A DNA stretch of 64,000 bases from positions 1 through 64,000 of the forward strand of contig NZ_QJTF01000003.1 in the NCBI RefSeq assembly GCF_003217235.1. Reading direction: 5' to 3'. The stretch is from Paramesorhizobium leguminum. GTDB lineage: Bacteria; Pseudomonadota; Alphaproteobacteria; Rhizobiales; Rhizobiaceae. Positions 43,813 to 52,473 of the stretch are shown here, piece by piece; within the stretch, counting starts at the first letter, position 1, and each line of letters begins with the position of its first letter. The notes under the pieces were generated by a model. It searched no databases. It was not told the origin of the DNA and saw nothing but the letters and a program-made list of their open reading frames with translations. Made by a program: the position numbers and the translations under genes.

Positions 43813-44735
43813 GCGAAATCGCAGAAACAAACCAAAGTTTTCGTAACTGGCTCCTCTCCGAGCGCCCGCAATCGCGCATGCAGGCGCGGCTCGGGCGGTT
43901 CTACATGGTCTGGCGGCGCTTCACGGCCAACAGGCTCGCCGTGCTTGGCCTTCTCATCATCCTCGCCCTGCTCTTCGTCGCCGCCTTCGCCAATTTGCTG
44001 GCGCCCTATTCGCCTTTCAACGGCGATCTCGCGACCACGCGGCTTCTGCCGCCCGGCGGCGCGCATCTGCTCGGCACCGACGATCAAGGCCGCGATATCC
44101 TCTCGCGCCTCATCTACGGCTCGCGGCTGACGCTTTACGTGGTCCTGCTCGTCGCCATCATCGCCGCCCCCATCGGGCTGCTGGTCGGCACCGTCGCCGG
44201 CTATGCGGGCGGGTGGACCGACGCGATCCTGATGCGCATCACCGACATCTTCCTCGCCTTCCCGAAGCTCATCCTGGCCCTCGCCTTCGTCGCCGCGCTC
44301 GGACCGGGCATCGAAAACGCCGTCATCGCCATCGCCATCACCTCATGGCCGCCCTATGCCCGCATCGCGCGGGCGGAAACCCTGACGGTACGCAATTCCG
44401 ACTATATCGCCGCCGTGCAACTGATGGGCGCCTCCCCTGCCCGCATCGTCATCCGCCACATCATGCCGCTCTGCCTCTCCTCGCTCATCGTGCGCGTGAC
44501 GCTCGACATGGCCGGCATCATCCTCACCGCCGCCGGTCTCGGCTTCCTCGGGCTCGGCGCGCAGCCGCCATTGCCGGAATGGGGCGCGATGATAGCCTCC
44601 GGGCGCCGCTTCATCCTCGACCAATGGTGGGTCGCCGCCATGCCGGGCCTCGCGATCCTCATCGTCAGCCTCGGCTTCAACCTGCTCGGCGACGGCCTGC
44701 GCGATGCGCTCGATCCCAGAGGCAGCAACCAATGA
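43809..44735 (+). CDS. Peptide ABC transporter permease (DppC-like)
   Basis: A 308-residue inner-membrane protein. It has the DppC-type N-terminal helix (FTANRLAVLGLLIILALLFVAAFANLLAPY), LLPPGGAHLLGTDDQGRDILSRLIYGSR, and the EAA loop ETLTVRNSDYIAAVQLMGASPARIVIRHIMP. It overlaps its neighbours by four bases on both sides, so it is part of a tightly coupled operon. Confidence 0.94.
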   Translation: MSEIAETNQSFRNWLLSERPQSRMQARLGRFYMVWRRFTANRLAVLGLLIILALLFVAAFANLLAPYSPFNGDLATTRLLPPGGAHLLGTDDQGRDILSRLIYGSRLTLYVVLLVAIIAAPIGLLVGTVAGYAGGWTDAILMRITDIFLAFPKLILALAFVAALGPGIENAVIAIAITSWPPYARIARAETLTVRNSDYIAAVQLMGASPARIVIRHIMPLCLSSLIVRVTLDMAGIILTAAGLGFLGLGAQPPLPEWGAMIASGRRFILDQWWVAAMPGLAILIVSLGFNLLGDGLRDALDPRGSNQ

Positions 44736-45561
44736 GCACGCTTCTCGACGTCCAGGACCTGCGGGTCCACTTCCCCACCCGCACCGGCACCATCGAGGCG
44801 GTGCGCGGCGTTTCCTTCTCGCTCGGGCGCGAACGGCTCGGCATCGTCGGCGAATCCGGCTCCGGCAAATCGCAGACGGGTCGCGCCATCATGGGCCTGA
44901 CGCCGCCGCATGCGGAGGTGGCGGCCAAGCGCCTCGCATTCGACGGCGTCGATCTTCTGAAGATTTCGCCGCGTGAACGCCGGACACTGCGCGGCAACCG
45001 CATCGCCATGGTGCTGCAGGACCCGAAATATTCGCTCAATCCGGTCATGACCATCGGTCGCCAGATCGTCGAGACGCTCCGCGCCCATGAAAACATCGGG
45101 CGGGCGCAAGCAAAACGGCGCGCGCTCGAAATGCTGGAGGCGGTACAAATCCGCGATCCCGAACGCGTCTTCGGCCTTTATCCGCACGAAGTCTCAGGCG
45201 GCATGGGCCAGCGCGCCATGATCGCCATGATGCTGATATCAGGGCCGGAACTGCTCATCGCCGACGAGCCGACCTCGGCGCTCGATGTCACGGTACAGCT
45301 TGAAGTGCTCGCCATTCTCGACAAGCTGGTCGCCGAACGCGGCATGGGCCTGATCTTCATATCCCACGATCTGCGCCTCGTCTCCTCCTTCTGCGACCGC
45401 GTCATCGTCATGTATGCGGGCCGCATCGTCGAGGAGATCGCGGCGAGCGATCTCGCCAATGCCAAGCATCCCTATACGCAAGGGCTGCTCGACTGCATGC
45501 CGAAGCTTGGGTTTGACCGTCATCCCCTGCCCACCTTGCAGCGTCAGGCGGAGTGGTTGCT

Positions 45562-45565
<4 letters not shown>
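44732..45565 (+). CDS. Peptide ABC transporter ATPase (DppD-like)
   Basis: A 277-residue ATPase. Walker A is GESGSGKSQTG, Walker B LLIADEPTSALD, the signature is the variant VSGGMGQR, and the switch histidine is in FISHDLRL. The C-terminal extension (HPYTQGLLDCMPKLG) is characteristic of oligopeptide-transport ATPases, although the usual Fe-S cysteine cluster is reduced. The start overlaps dppC by four bases. Confidence 0.94.
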
Positions 45566-46311
<746 letters not shown>

Positions 46312-46707
46312 TATCAGGCATTTACGTCGAAACCTTTACTCGATTTTTCACCCATTTTAGTGCATTTTATATTTTCATGGAAACAACTGTGCGCCCTTCA
46401 CCCCCGTGGTTCGAGGCTCGCTACGCTCGCACCTCACCATGAGGGTGAAGGGTTGCAACGCCGCAGTAGCCCTCATGGTGAGGTGTGAATGGAGCGAAGC
46501 GGAATGAGCCTCGAACCACGGGGGCGCTTGGTGATCCGTCAAAATATGAACCGCTGTAGCTTTCACATAAAGGACAGCGCGGCATTCCCCCGCGCTGTCA
46601 TCCATCCGTCAATCAACGATATTACGATCATCCATCGAACGAGCAGTTATTCGCGTGTCGCCTCGAAACGGCACTCCAGGGGAAAACCAAAGCTGGGGAC
46701 TGAGTAG
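46312..46707. other. Gene-free region before the Na/Pi cotransporter
   Basis: About 400 bases without a credible gene. It contains repeat copy B (46391-46527); the remaining ~180 bases must include the promoter of the cotransporter, but I see no clear element. Confidence 0.6.
46391..46527. repeat. ~145-bp nested inverted repeat, copy B
   Basis: Outer arms CGTGGTTCGAGGCTC and GAGCCTCGAACCACG, inner arms CACCTCACCATGAGGG and CCCTCATGGTGAGGTG. It is oriented opposite to copy A with respect to the extended flank GGAAACAACTGTGCGC. Confidence 0.88.
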
Positions 46708-48450
46708 ATGGATGTAGATATTTTCAAGGATATCCTCGTGCCGGTTATCGGCGGGCTGGGCATCTTCATGCTCGGCCTCGAATTCATGTCGAACGGCATT
46801 CAGGCGCTTTCCGTCAACAAGATGCGCGCCTTTCTCGCCAAGGCGGCGGGAACGCCGATCAAGGGCGTACTGGCCGGTACAGCCATTACCGGCGTCATCC
46901 AGTCTTCGACCGCGATGACGGTGATGGTCGTCGGCCTCGTCAACGCCGGTGTCGTGGGCCTCCGGCCAGCCATCAGCGTCATCATGGGCGCCAATATCGG
47001 CACGACGCTTGGCAACGGGCTGATCGCGCTGCCGCTCGGGCCGCTGGGCTTGATCTTCGCGGGCGCGTTCTCCCTCCTCTACTGCTTCTCCAAAAGCGAG
47101 AAGGTCCGCAACATCGCGCTCGCCTGCATGGGCTTCGCGCTGATCTTCTACGGGCTCAACCTTATGACCGGCGGCCTGCGCCAGTTGCGCAACATGCCTG
47201 AAGTGATGGACCTGCTTTCGACGCTGCAGGCCGACAGCTATTTCAACCTGCTCAAATGCGTTCTTATCGCCGCCGGCGTGACCGCGATGATCCACTCATC
47301 GTCAGCGACGATCGGCATCGTCATGGGCCTCGGCGCCGCCGGCATCCTCGACTGGCAGACGGCCGTCGCCTTCTCGCTCGGCGCGGATCTCGGCACCACG
47401 ATCACCTCATGGATCGCCTCGCTCAATTTGTCGAAGAACGCCAAGCGCGCCGCTTACGCGCATATCACCTTCAACATCATCGGCGTGTGCATCACCGTCC
47501 CGTTGTTCTTCGTCTCCATCGAAATTCTGAAATGGGGTATGCAGTGGTTCGGCGGCGACCCCGCTATTCCGGTCATGGTCGACGGCAAGGAAACCTTCCC
47601 GCTGGTTCCGGTCGCGGTCGGCCTCTATTCCACCTTCTTCAATGTCTTCAACACGGCGCTGCTGTTTCCCTTCGTCGGCGTGTTTGAGCGCGTGCTCTCG
47701 CGTATCGGCCGCACCGATGCCGAGGACATCGAGGATTACTCGACGCCCAAATTCCTCAACAGCAAGCTCGCCAGCGATTTCGCGCTCGCCGTTCCCGCCG
47801 TGCAGAAGGAAACCGCCCGTCATCTGCAGGCGGGAGCGATGTTTCTCGACATCGCGCGCGGCGCCAAGACCGCGCCGTCCGATCCGGGCGAGCACTATCT
47901 CGCAACCGACATTCTCAGCCGCGATATCCGCGCCTATACCGCTTCGCTGATGAAGGAAGACCTGCCCTACGAGCAGCTCGACCTCATCGCCAGCCTGATC
48001 GAGGAGGCGGATTTCACGGCTGCGCTGACGGAATCGATGCATCAGGTGGCGCGCCGCGTCAAACGCGAGAAGTTCAGCGATCCGGCCCGCGCTATCGTCG
48101 AAGCCGCGCTCGACAAGCTCGACGCCTCGCTACGCGAGATCATGCCCGACCACGGCATCACCGATCCCGCCATGCCCGCCGGCCATGTCAGCTACCCCGA
48201 GGTCGAGGAACTGCGCGCGCGCACCCTTGCACTCGGCCCCAATGCCGGCGCCGAAGAACGCGGCACGATCCTCGCGCTGCTTGGTTCAATCGAACGGGCG
48301 GAAATCCTCATCCACCGCATCGACGCCGAATGCCAATCCGTCAACCGCCAGAGCATTTTGGCGCGCGCGGCACAGAGGCATGATCGGTCGCGCTCGGTGA
48401 GCGAGAGCGACATGAGCCAGGGCGATTTAAGCCCGGTGCCGGCGGAATAA
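46708..48450 (+). CDS. Na/Pi cotransporter family protein with PhoU-like tail
   Basis: A 580-residue membrane protein of the NptA/YjbB type. Two repeated Na/Pi units carry the substrate motifs GVIQSSTAMTVMVVGLVNAG and MIHSSSATIGIVMGLGAAG, each followed by GANIGTTLGN- or GADLGTTITSW-type loops. After residue ~340 a soluble helical PhoU-like domain follows (SDFALAVPAVQKETARHLQAGAMF and on). It probably imports or exports phosphate, with the tail sensing phosphate state. It is monocistronic. Confidence 0.93.
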   Translation: MDVDIFKDILVPVIGGLGIFMLGLEFMSNGIQALSVNKMRAFLAKAAGTPIKGVLAGTAITGVIQSSTAMTVMVVGLVNAGVVGLRPAISVIMGANIGTTLGNGLIALPLGPLGLIFAGAFSLLYCFSKSEKVRNIALACMGFALIFYGLNLMTGGLRQLRNMPEVMDLLSTLQADSYFNLLKCVLIAAGVTAMIHSSSATIGIVMGLGAAGILDWQTAVAFSLGADLGTTITSWIASLNLSKNAKRAAYAHITFNIIGVCITVPLFFVSIEILKWGMQWFGGDPAIPVMVDGKETFPLVPVAVGLYSTFFNVFNTALLFPFVGVFERVLSRIGRTDAEDIEDYSTPKFLNSKLASDFALAVPAVQKETARHLQAGAMFLDIARGAKTAPSDPGEHYLATDILSRDIRAYTASLMKEDLPYEQLDLIASLIEEADFTAALTESMHQVARRVKREKFSDPARAIVEAALDKLDASLREIMPDHGITDPAMPAGHVSYPEVEELRARTLALGPNAGAEERGTILALLGSIERAEILIHRIDAECQSVNRQSILARAAQRHDRSRSVSESDMSQGDLSPVPAE

Positions 48451-48527
48451 GCGCGGCGTGTGACTTATGATAAATGGCATCGCCTGATGGGCGGTGCCAT
48501 TTTTACTTTTAATGCTCGCGCTAAAAT

Positions 48528-48686
48528 ACCCCCCTCTGCCCTGCCGGGCATCTCCCCCTCAAGGGGGGAGATTACGCCTTCATGAACGCTCGGAACCAAT
48601 TGCAAACGTCGCAAAATGGAAGCGGAAGGATGTGTCAGCCAATCTCCCCCCTTGAGGGGGAGATGTCCGGCAGGACAGAGGGGGGT
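48528..48686. repeat. 159-bp inverted-repeat element, copy 2
   Basis: Same length and arms as the element at 13008-13166; left arm 48528-48573 is identical to the first copy, right arm 48641-48686 differs at two positions (GATGTCC, GGACAG). The centre is about 70% similar. It lies between the convergent cotransporter and ABC exporter genes. Confidence 0.92.
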
Positions 48687-48716
48687 GAAGTGCCCCGCAG
48701 CGCCCGTAAACCACCC

Positions 48717-50441
48717 CTAACTCCCCGTAAGCTCAAACTGCGCATCATGCAGCCGACGATAAACCCCTCCGGCAGCAATCAAATCTCCATGCCGCCCCTG
48801 CTCCGCCACCCCAGTCTCATCCACCACGACAATACGATCCGCATTCCTGATCGTCGCCAGCCGATGCGCGATTACCAGCGTCGTCCGCCCCGCCGAAAGC
48901 TCCGCAAGCGATTGCTGGATCGCCCGCTCGGTTTCGGTATCGAGCGCCGAGGTCGCCTCGTCGAGAATGAGGATCGGCGGGTTCTTCAGGAACATGCGCG
49001 CAATCGCCAGGCGTTGCTTCTGGCCGCCCGAAAGCTTCACGCCGCGCTCGCCGATGATGGTATCGTATCCAGCAGGCAGGCTTGCAATCATCGCATCGAG
49101 CCGCGCGCGGTGCGCCGCCGTCTCAATCTCCCGGTCGCTCGCATCGAGACGGCCATAGGCGATGTTTTCGCGGATCGAGCCGCCGAACAGGAACACGTCC
49201 TGCTGCACGATGCCGATTTGCTCACGCAGGGAGGCGAGCGTCATCTTGCGGATGTCCACGCCGTCGATGCTGATCTCGCCCGCATCGATCTCATAGAAGC
49301 GCGGCAGAAGCGAGCAGAGCGTGGTCTTCCCGGCCCCTGACGGGCCGACAAAGGCCACTGTCTCGCCCGCGCGGATTTCCAGATCAATATCGCGCAGCAC
49401 CTTTTTGTCGGCGCTGTAGCCGAAGGTGACATTGCGATAGCGGATATCGCCGGTGAGACCCGATACGGCAACCGCATCCGGCGCGTCGACGATGTCCGGC
49501 TCGGTATCGAGAAGCTCCGTATAGCGGCGGAACCCGGCGATGCCCTTGGGATAGGTCTCGATGACCGAATTGATCTTTTCGACCGGGCGGATGAATACGC
49601 CCACCAGCAGCAGGAAGCTGATGAACCCGCCATTGGTCAATTGCCCGTGCAGCACGAACCATGTCCCCGCCAGCATGACGATGAGCTGCGTCAGCCGCAT
49701 CGACATGTAGGAGAGCGACGTGCTTGCCGCCATGATGCGATAGGCATCGAGCTTGGTCTCGCGGTAGCGGCTGTTCTCGCGCGCGAAGAGCTTGCGTTCG
49801 TACTCCTCGTTGGCAAAGGCCTGGACGACGCGCATGCCGCCGACATTTTCCTCGATGCGCACGTTGAAATCGCCGACGCGGCCATAGAGCGCCTGCCAGG
49901 TGCGCGTCATGCGGCCGCCATAGCGGCTCGTCAGCCACGCCACCAGCGGCACGACCGCCGCCGTAATCCATGCCAGATGCACGTTGATCGAGAACATCAG
50001 CGCGAAGGCGCCGAGAAAGGTCATGATGGCGATGAAGAGGTCTTCCGGCCCGTGATGCGCGACCTCGCCCACCTCCTCCAGATCCTTGGTGACGCGGGCG
50101 ATCAGATGCCCCGTCTTGGTGTTGTCGTAGAAGCGGAAGGAGAGCTTCTGCAAATGGTCGAAAACCTTGCGCCGCATCTCCGTCTCGATGTTGATGCCGA
50201 GCATATGGCCCCAATAGGTCACCACCGCCATCAACCCGGTATTGACGAGATAGACAATCAGCAGCCCGGCGGAAGCGAGCAGGATCAGCGCCCAGTCCTG
50301 CCCCGGCAGGAGATGATCAACGAACATCTTGATCGCCATGGGAAAGCCGAGTTCCAGAAGACCGGAGAGGACGGCGCAGCCGAAATCGACAAGAAAAAGG
50401 CCCTTGTAGGGCCTGTAATAGGAGAAGAACCGCCGGAGCAT
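48717..50441 (-). CDS. ABC transporter with fused permease and ATPase (exporter fold)
   Basis: A 574-residue half-transporter: six membrane helices (residues ~15-300), then an ATPase with Walker A VGPSGAGKTTL, signature KLSGGQKQRLA, Walker B ILILDEATSALD and IAHRLATI. It resembles MsbA-type exporters in fold. It lies 42 bases downstream of a siderophore-interacting protein gene; in mycobacterial IrtAB an exporter-fold ABC protein with such a reductase imports siderophores, so direction of transport is open. It would act as a homodimer because no second half-gene is nearby. Confidence 0.9.
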   Translation of the reverse strand: MLRRFFSYYRPYKGLFLVDFGCAVLSGLLELGFPMAIKMFVDHLLPGQDWALILLASAGLLIVYLVNTGLMAVVTYWGHMLGINIETEMRRKVFDHLQKLSFRFYDNTKTGHLIARVTKDLEEVGEVAHHGPEDLFIAIMTFLGAFALMFSINVHLAWITAAVVPLVAWLTSRYGGRMTRTWQALYGRVGDFNVRIEENVGGMRVVQAFANEEYERKLFARENSRYRETKLDAYRIMAASTSLSYMSMRLTQLIVMLAGTWFVLHGQLTNGGFISFLLLVGVFIRPVEKINSVIETYPKGIAGFRRYTELLDTEPDIVDAPDAVAVSGLTGDIRYRNVTFGYSADKKVLRDIDLEIRAGETVAFVGPSGAGKTTLCSLLPRFYEIDAGEISIDGVDIRKMTLASLREQIGIVQQDVFLFGGSIRENIAYGRLDASDREIETAAHRARLDAMIASLPAGYDTIIGERGVKLSGGQKQRLAIARMFLKNPPILILDEATSALDTETERAIQQSLAELSAGRTTLVIAHRLATIRNADRIVVVDETGVAEQGRHGDLIAAGGVYRRLHDAQFELTGS

Positions 50442-50483
50442 GGGTCAGGAACCTGAATTTATCCGGCGGGGAATCGCCGGATA

Positions 50484-51584
50484 TCAGTTGTCGTCTTTGT
50501 CACGCCTTGCATTATCGCCATCAAGGCCGCGGCGCCAGTAGGCAACGACAAGATGGTCCTGCCGGTCGAGCTTGCGTTCTTTACGTATATAAGCGCGGAT
50601 AGCGCGGAAGGCCGCGAACTCGCAGCCAGCCCAGGCGTATACGCGTGTGCCGTCATCGGGAAATTCCACCGCGCGCACCGCATCGGCGAGCAGCGCGGTC
50701 GTCCCTGCTTCCTGTCCATTGCGGTGAAGCCAGACCACATCGATATCGGCATCGGAGCGCAAATCCTGCTCTTCCGCCGCGCTATCCACCTCAATGCGCA
50801 CCACGGCTTTCACATGCGCGGGTAGGCTTTCCAGAATGCGGCCGATGGCCGGCAGCGCCGTTTCATCACCGGCGAAGAGATACCAGTCCGCATCGCCCAG
50901 AGCGCTGCCACCGGGACCGGTCATGCCCACCAGATCGCCCTCTCCGGCCTTCAGCGCGAAGGAAGAGCCCGGCGTCTCGTCACCCTCGTGGATGACGATG
51001 TCGATATCGACCTCGCCTCTCTCCACGTCGATATTGCGGATCGTATAGACCCGGTTGACGAGCTTGTTCTCGCCCTCCGGCCAGAGCGGACGCCCGTCCT
51101 CGCCGGTGACCGGCCATTGCGGCGCAGCCACGCCCTTTGGCGGAAAAAGCAGGCGCACATGCAGCCCGCCATGCGCGAAGCGCTCCATATTCTCGCCCTT
51201 GAGCGTCACGCGGCGCATATGCGGCGTGATATTGCGGGCGCAGACGACGCGCATCTCGCGGAAATAGGGCAACGGCGAGCCAGCCGCGCCATCGCCGCTC
51301 CAGACGATCCTCGGCGTCTCGCCCTCGGCGAATTCGAGGACATGCTCGGCAACGGCATATTTCATATAGGCAAGGCCCGTATCGTCATCCCCTTCGGTAT
51401 GGAAGGTGAGACTCACATCATCGGCCTCCACCACGGCGCGGCCATAGGGCAGCGCAAACTCGCCCCGCCGCTCCGTCATGGTGATATCGGCGTGTTCGGA
51501 GAAATGGTCGAGAAGTTTACCCATAAGAATATGAGGCTGCGAAAGCGTGACGCGCGTGGTGGCGCTCAAACGGCTATGCTGCAT
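50484..51584 (-). CDS. Siderophore-interacting protein (ferric-siderophore reductase)
   Basis: A 366-residue flavoprotein. Residues 1-90 form an N-terminal DUF2218-like domain (HILMGKLLDHFSEHADI...). An FAD-binding ferredoxin-reductase barrel follows (NRVYTIRNIDVERGEVDIDIVIH, matching the R-x-Y-[TS] FAD motif), then the SIP NAD(P)H domain (WYLFAGDETALPAIGRILESLP, ending AYWRRGLDG). Such proteins release iron by reducing ferric siderophores in the cytoplasm. It is first in an operon with the ABC gene, and a RirA-like site lies 60 bases upstream. Confidence 0.92.
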   Translation of the reverse strand: MQHSRLSATTRVTLSQPHILMGKLLDHFSEHADITMTERRGEFALPYGRAVVEADDVSLTFHTEGDDDTGLAYMKYAVAEHVLEFAEGETPRIVWSGDGAAGSPLPYFREMRVVCARNITPHMRRVTLKGENMERFAHGGLHVRLLFPPKGVAAPQWPVTGEDGRPLWPEGENKLVNRVYTIRNIDVERGEVDIDIVIHEGDETPGSSFALKAGEGDLVGMTGPGGSALGDADWYLFAGDETALPAIGRILESLPAHVKAVVRIEVDSAAEEQDLRSDADIDVVWLHRNGQEAGTTALLADAVRAVEFPDDGTRVYAWAGCEFAAFRAIRAYIRKERKLDRQDHLVVAYWRRGLDGDNARRDKDDN

Positions 51585-51640
51585 GGCAAACTCCCCGAAA
51601 ATCCGATGGGATAGGTATGCGGCAGAATTAGCTCAAGATA

Positions 51641-51661
51641 ACATGACGACGCAAGTCATGT
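51641..51661 (-). promoter_or_regulatory. RirA/IRO-box-like palindrome upstream of the siderophore gene
   Basis: ACATGAC and GTCATGT are inverted around GACGCAA, and the core satisfies TGA-N9-TCA (51644-51658), the iron-responsive operator bound by RirA in rhizobia. It may also act as a small hairpin. Confidence 0.55.
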
Positions 51662-51726
51662 TTTTAAAATCGGATGAATTTTATCAGGATTGCCGCTCGC
51701 GGGGATTAATCAGCGAGAACCGAGAT

Positions 51727-51838
51727 TTATTCGGTCATGGAGCGCTTGTCCTGATACTCTATCCATAACACGATCACCCAACCAAGGACGACAATGACGA
51801 GCGAAGATTACGAAGGCAAATAGCTGCGTACCAGTCAT
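51727..51838 (-). pseudogene. Frameshifted tiny membrane protein, paralogue of 52090-52215
   Basis: Starts MTGTQLFAFVIF and is nearly identical in DNA to the intact gene at 52090-52215. Two bases are missing within the codons after VIF, so the reading frame shifts. Restoring the frame gives LVIVVLGWVIVLWIEYQDKR, clearly the same protein. In the shifted frame translation would continue to 51710. It starts four bases after the stop of the preceding paralogue. Confidence 0.7.
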
Positions 51839-51842
51839 GGCC

Positions 51843-51968
51843 TCAGCGCCGGGAATGCTTAGCGTCTGAATGCCTACTCTGATATTTGGCCCAAAGCAAA
51901 GCGCCGTATCCGCCAGCTGCTACTAGAACTGGCAAAACGAAGAGATAAAAAATCTGAGCAGCCGTCAT
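51843..51968 (-). CDS. Tiny membrane protein, array member 3 (41 residues)
   Basis: MTAAQIFYLFVLPVLVAAGG..., with one hydrophobic span (residues ~6-27) and a basic, hydrophilic tail (YQSRHSDAKHSRR). It shares the pattern MTxxQ[IL]F...P-hydrophobic-W-x2-Y with its neighbours, so it belongs to the same family. It begins seven bases after the stop of array member 2. No known family is recognised. Confidence 0.6.
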   Translation of the reverse strand: MTAAQIFYLFVLPVLVAAGGYGALLWAKYQSRHSDAKHSRR

Positions 51969-51975
51969 ATTCTTT

Positions 51976-52083
51976 CTAACGACCGGAACGGCTATGGAAG
52001 TGTTTATCGTACCAAATCCAGCCAAAGCAGGCCACGGCGACCAGAATTGGGAAAACCCACCACATGAAAATTTGTTGTGTCAT
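51976..52083 (-). CDS. Tiny membrane protein, array member 2 (35 residues)
   Basis: MTQQIFMWWVFPILVAVACF followed by GWIWYDKHFHSRSGR: one membrane span with tryptophan-rich edges and a basic, histidine-containing tail. The ATG is six bases after the stop of array member 1, in the same direction. It is too short to be called alone; similarity to the neighbours and tight spacing support it. Confidence 0.55.
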   Translation of the reverse strand: MTQQIFMWWVFPILVAVACFGWIWYDKHFHSRSGR

Positions 52084-52089
52084 GGAGCA

Positions 52090-52215
52090 TTACCGGCGCG
52101 GATGCTTGGGGTCAGCGCGCTTGTTCTGATACTCGGTCCAAAGCACAATCACCCAGCCAAGGCCAGCGATGACGAGTGGGAGAATTACGAAGGCAAATAG
52201 CTGCATACCAGTCAT
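52090..52215 (-). CDS. Tiny membrane protein, array member 1 (41 residues)
   Basis: MTGMQLFAFVILPLVIAGLG then WVIVLWTEYQNKRADPKHPRR: a single span (~6-27) and a basic tail. GGAGG lies nine bases upstream of the ATG, which overlaps the stop of the upstream 76-residue gene (ATGA), a strong sign of real coupled translation. An in-frame start 21 codons upstream would overlap that gene and is unlikely. Confidence 0.7.
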   Translation of the reverse strand: MTGMQLFAFVILPLVIAGLGWVIVLWTEYQNKRADPKHPRR

Positions 52216-52442
52216 TCTACCAATCCTCCAAGGATGCGTCTTGCTCCCAAATGTAAGGCAAAAGCGCTGAAAAGCCAAATGCCGACCCCGATAATAATCG
52301 TCGATGATCGGACTGGCGTTGTTGCCACATTATAAAAAGCAGCAGCGATCGGGGCCAGAACACCGACGGTAAACGACGATGTGGCCGCCGTGTTGAATGC
52401 GTTCGCCAGCAGTTTTATCCGCTCGTTATGAATCAACGACAT
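52212..52442 (-). CDS. Small two-span membrane protein (76 residues)
   Basis: MSLIHNERIKLLANAFNTAA is a basic amphipathic start, followed by two hydrophobic segments (~22-40 and ~48-66) and the tail ARRILGGLVE. No named family is recognised, though similar small proteins occur as hypotheticals in relatives. It heads the array of tiny membrane proteins, with a four-base overlap to the first. Function unknown; a membrane stress or complex-accessory role is only a guess. Confidence 0.75.
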   Translation of the reverse strand: MSLIHNERIKLLANAFNTAATSSFTVGVLAPIAAAFYNVATTPVRSSTIIIGVGIWLFSAFALHLGARRILGGLVE

Positions 52443-52473
52443 TTCCCCCTCCCACTATATTCCCCATCTCATC

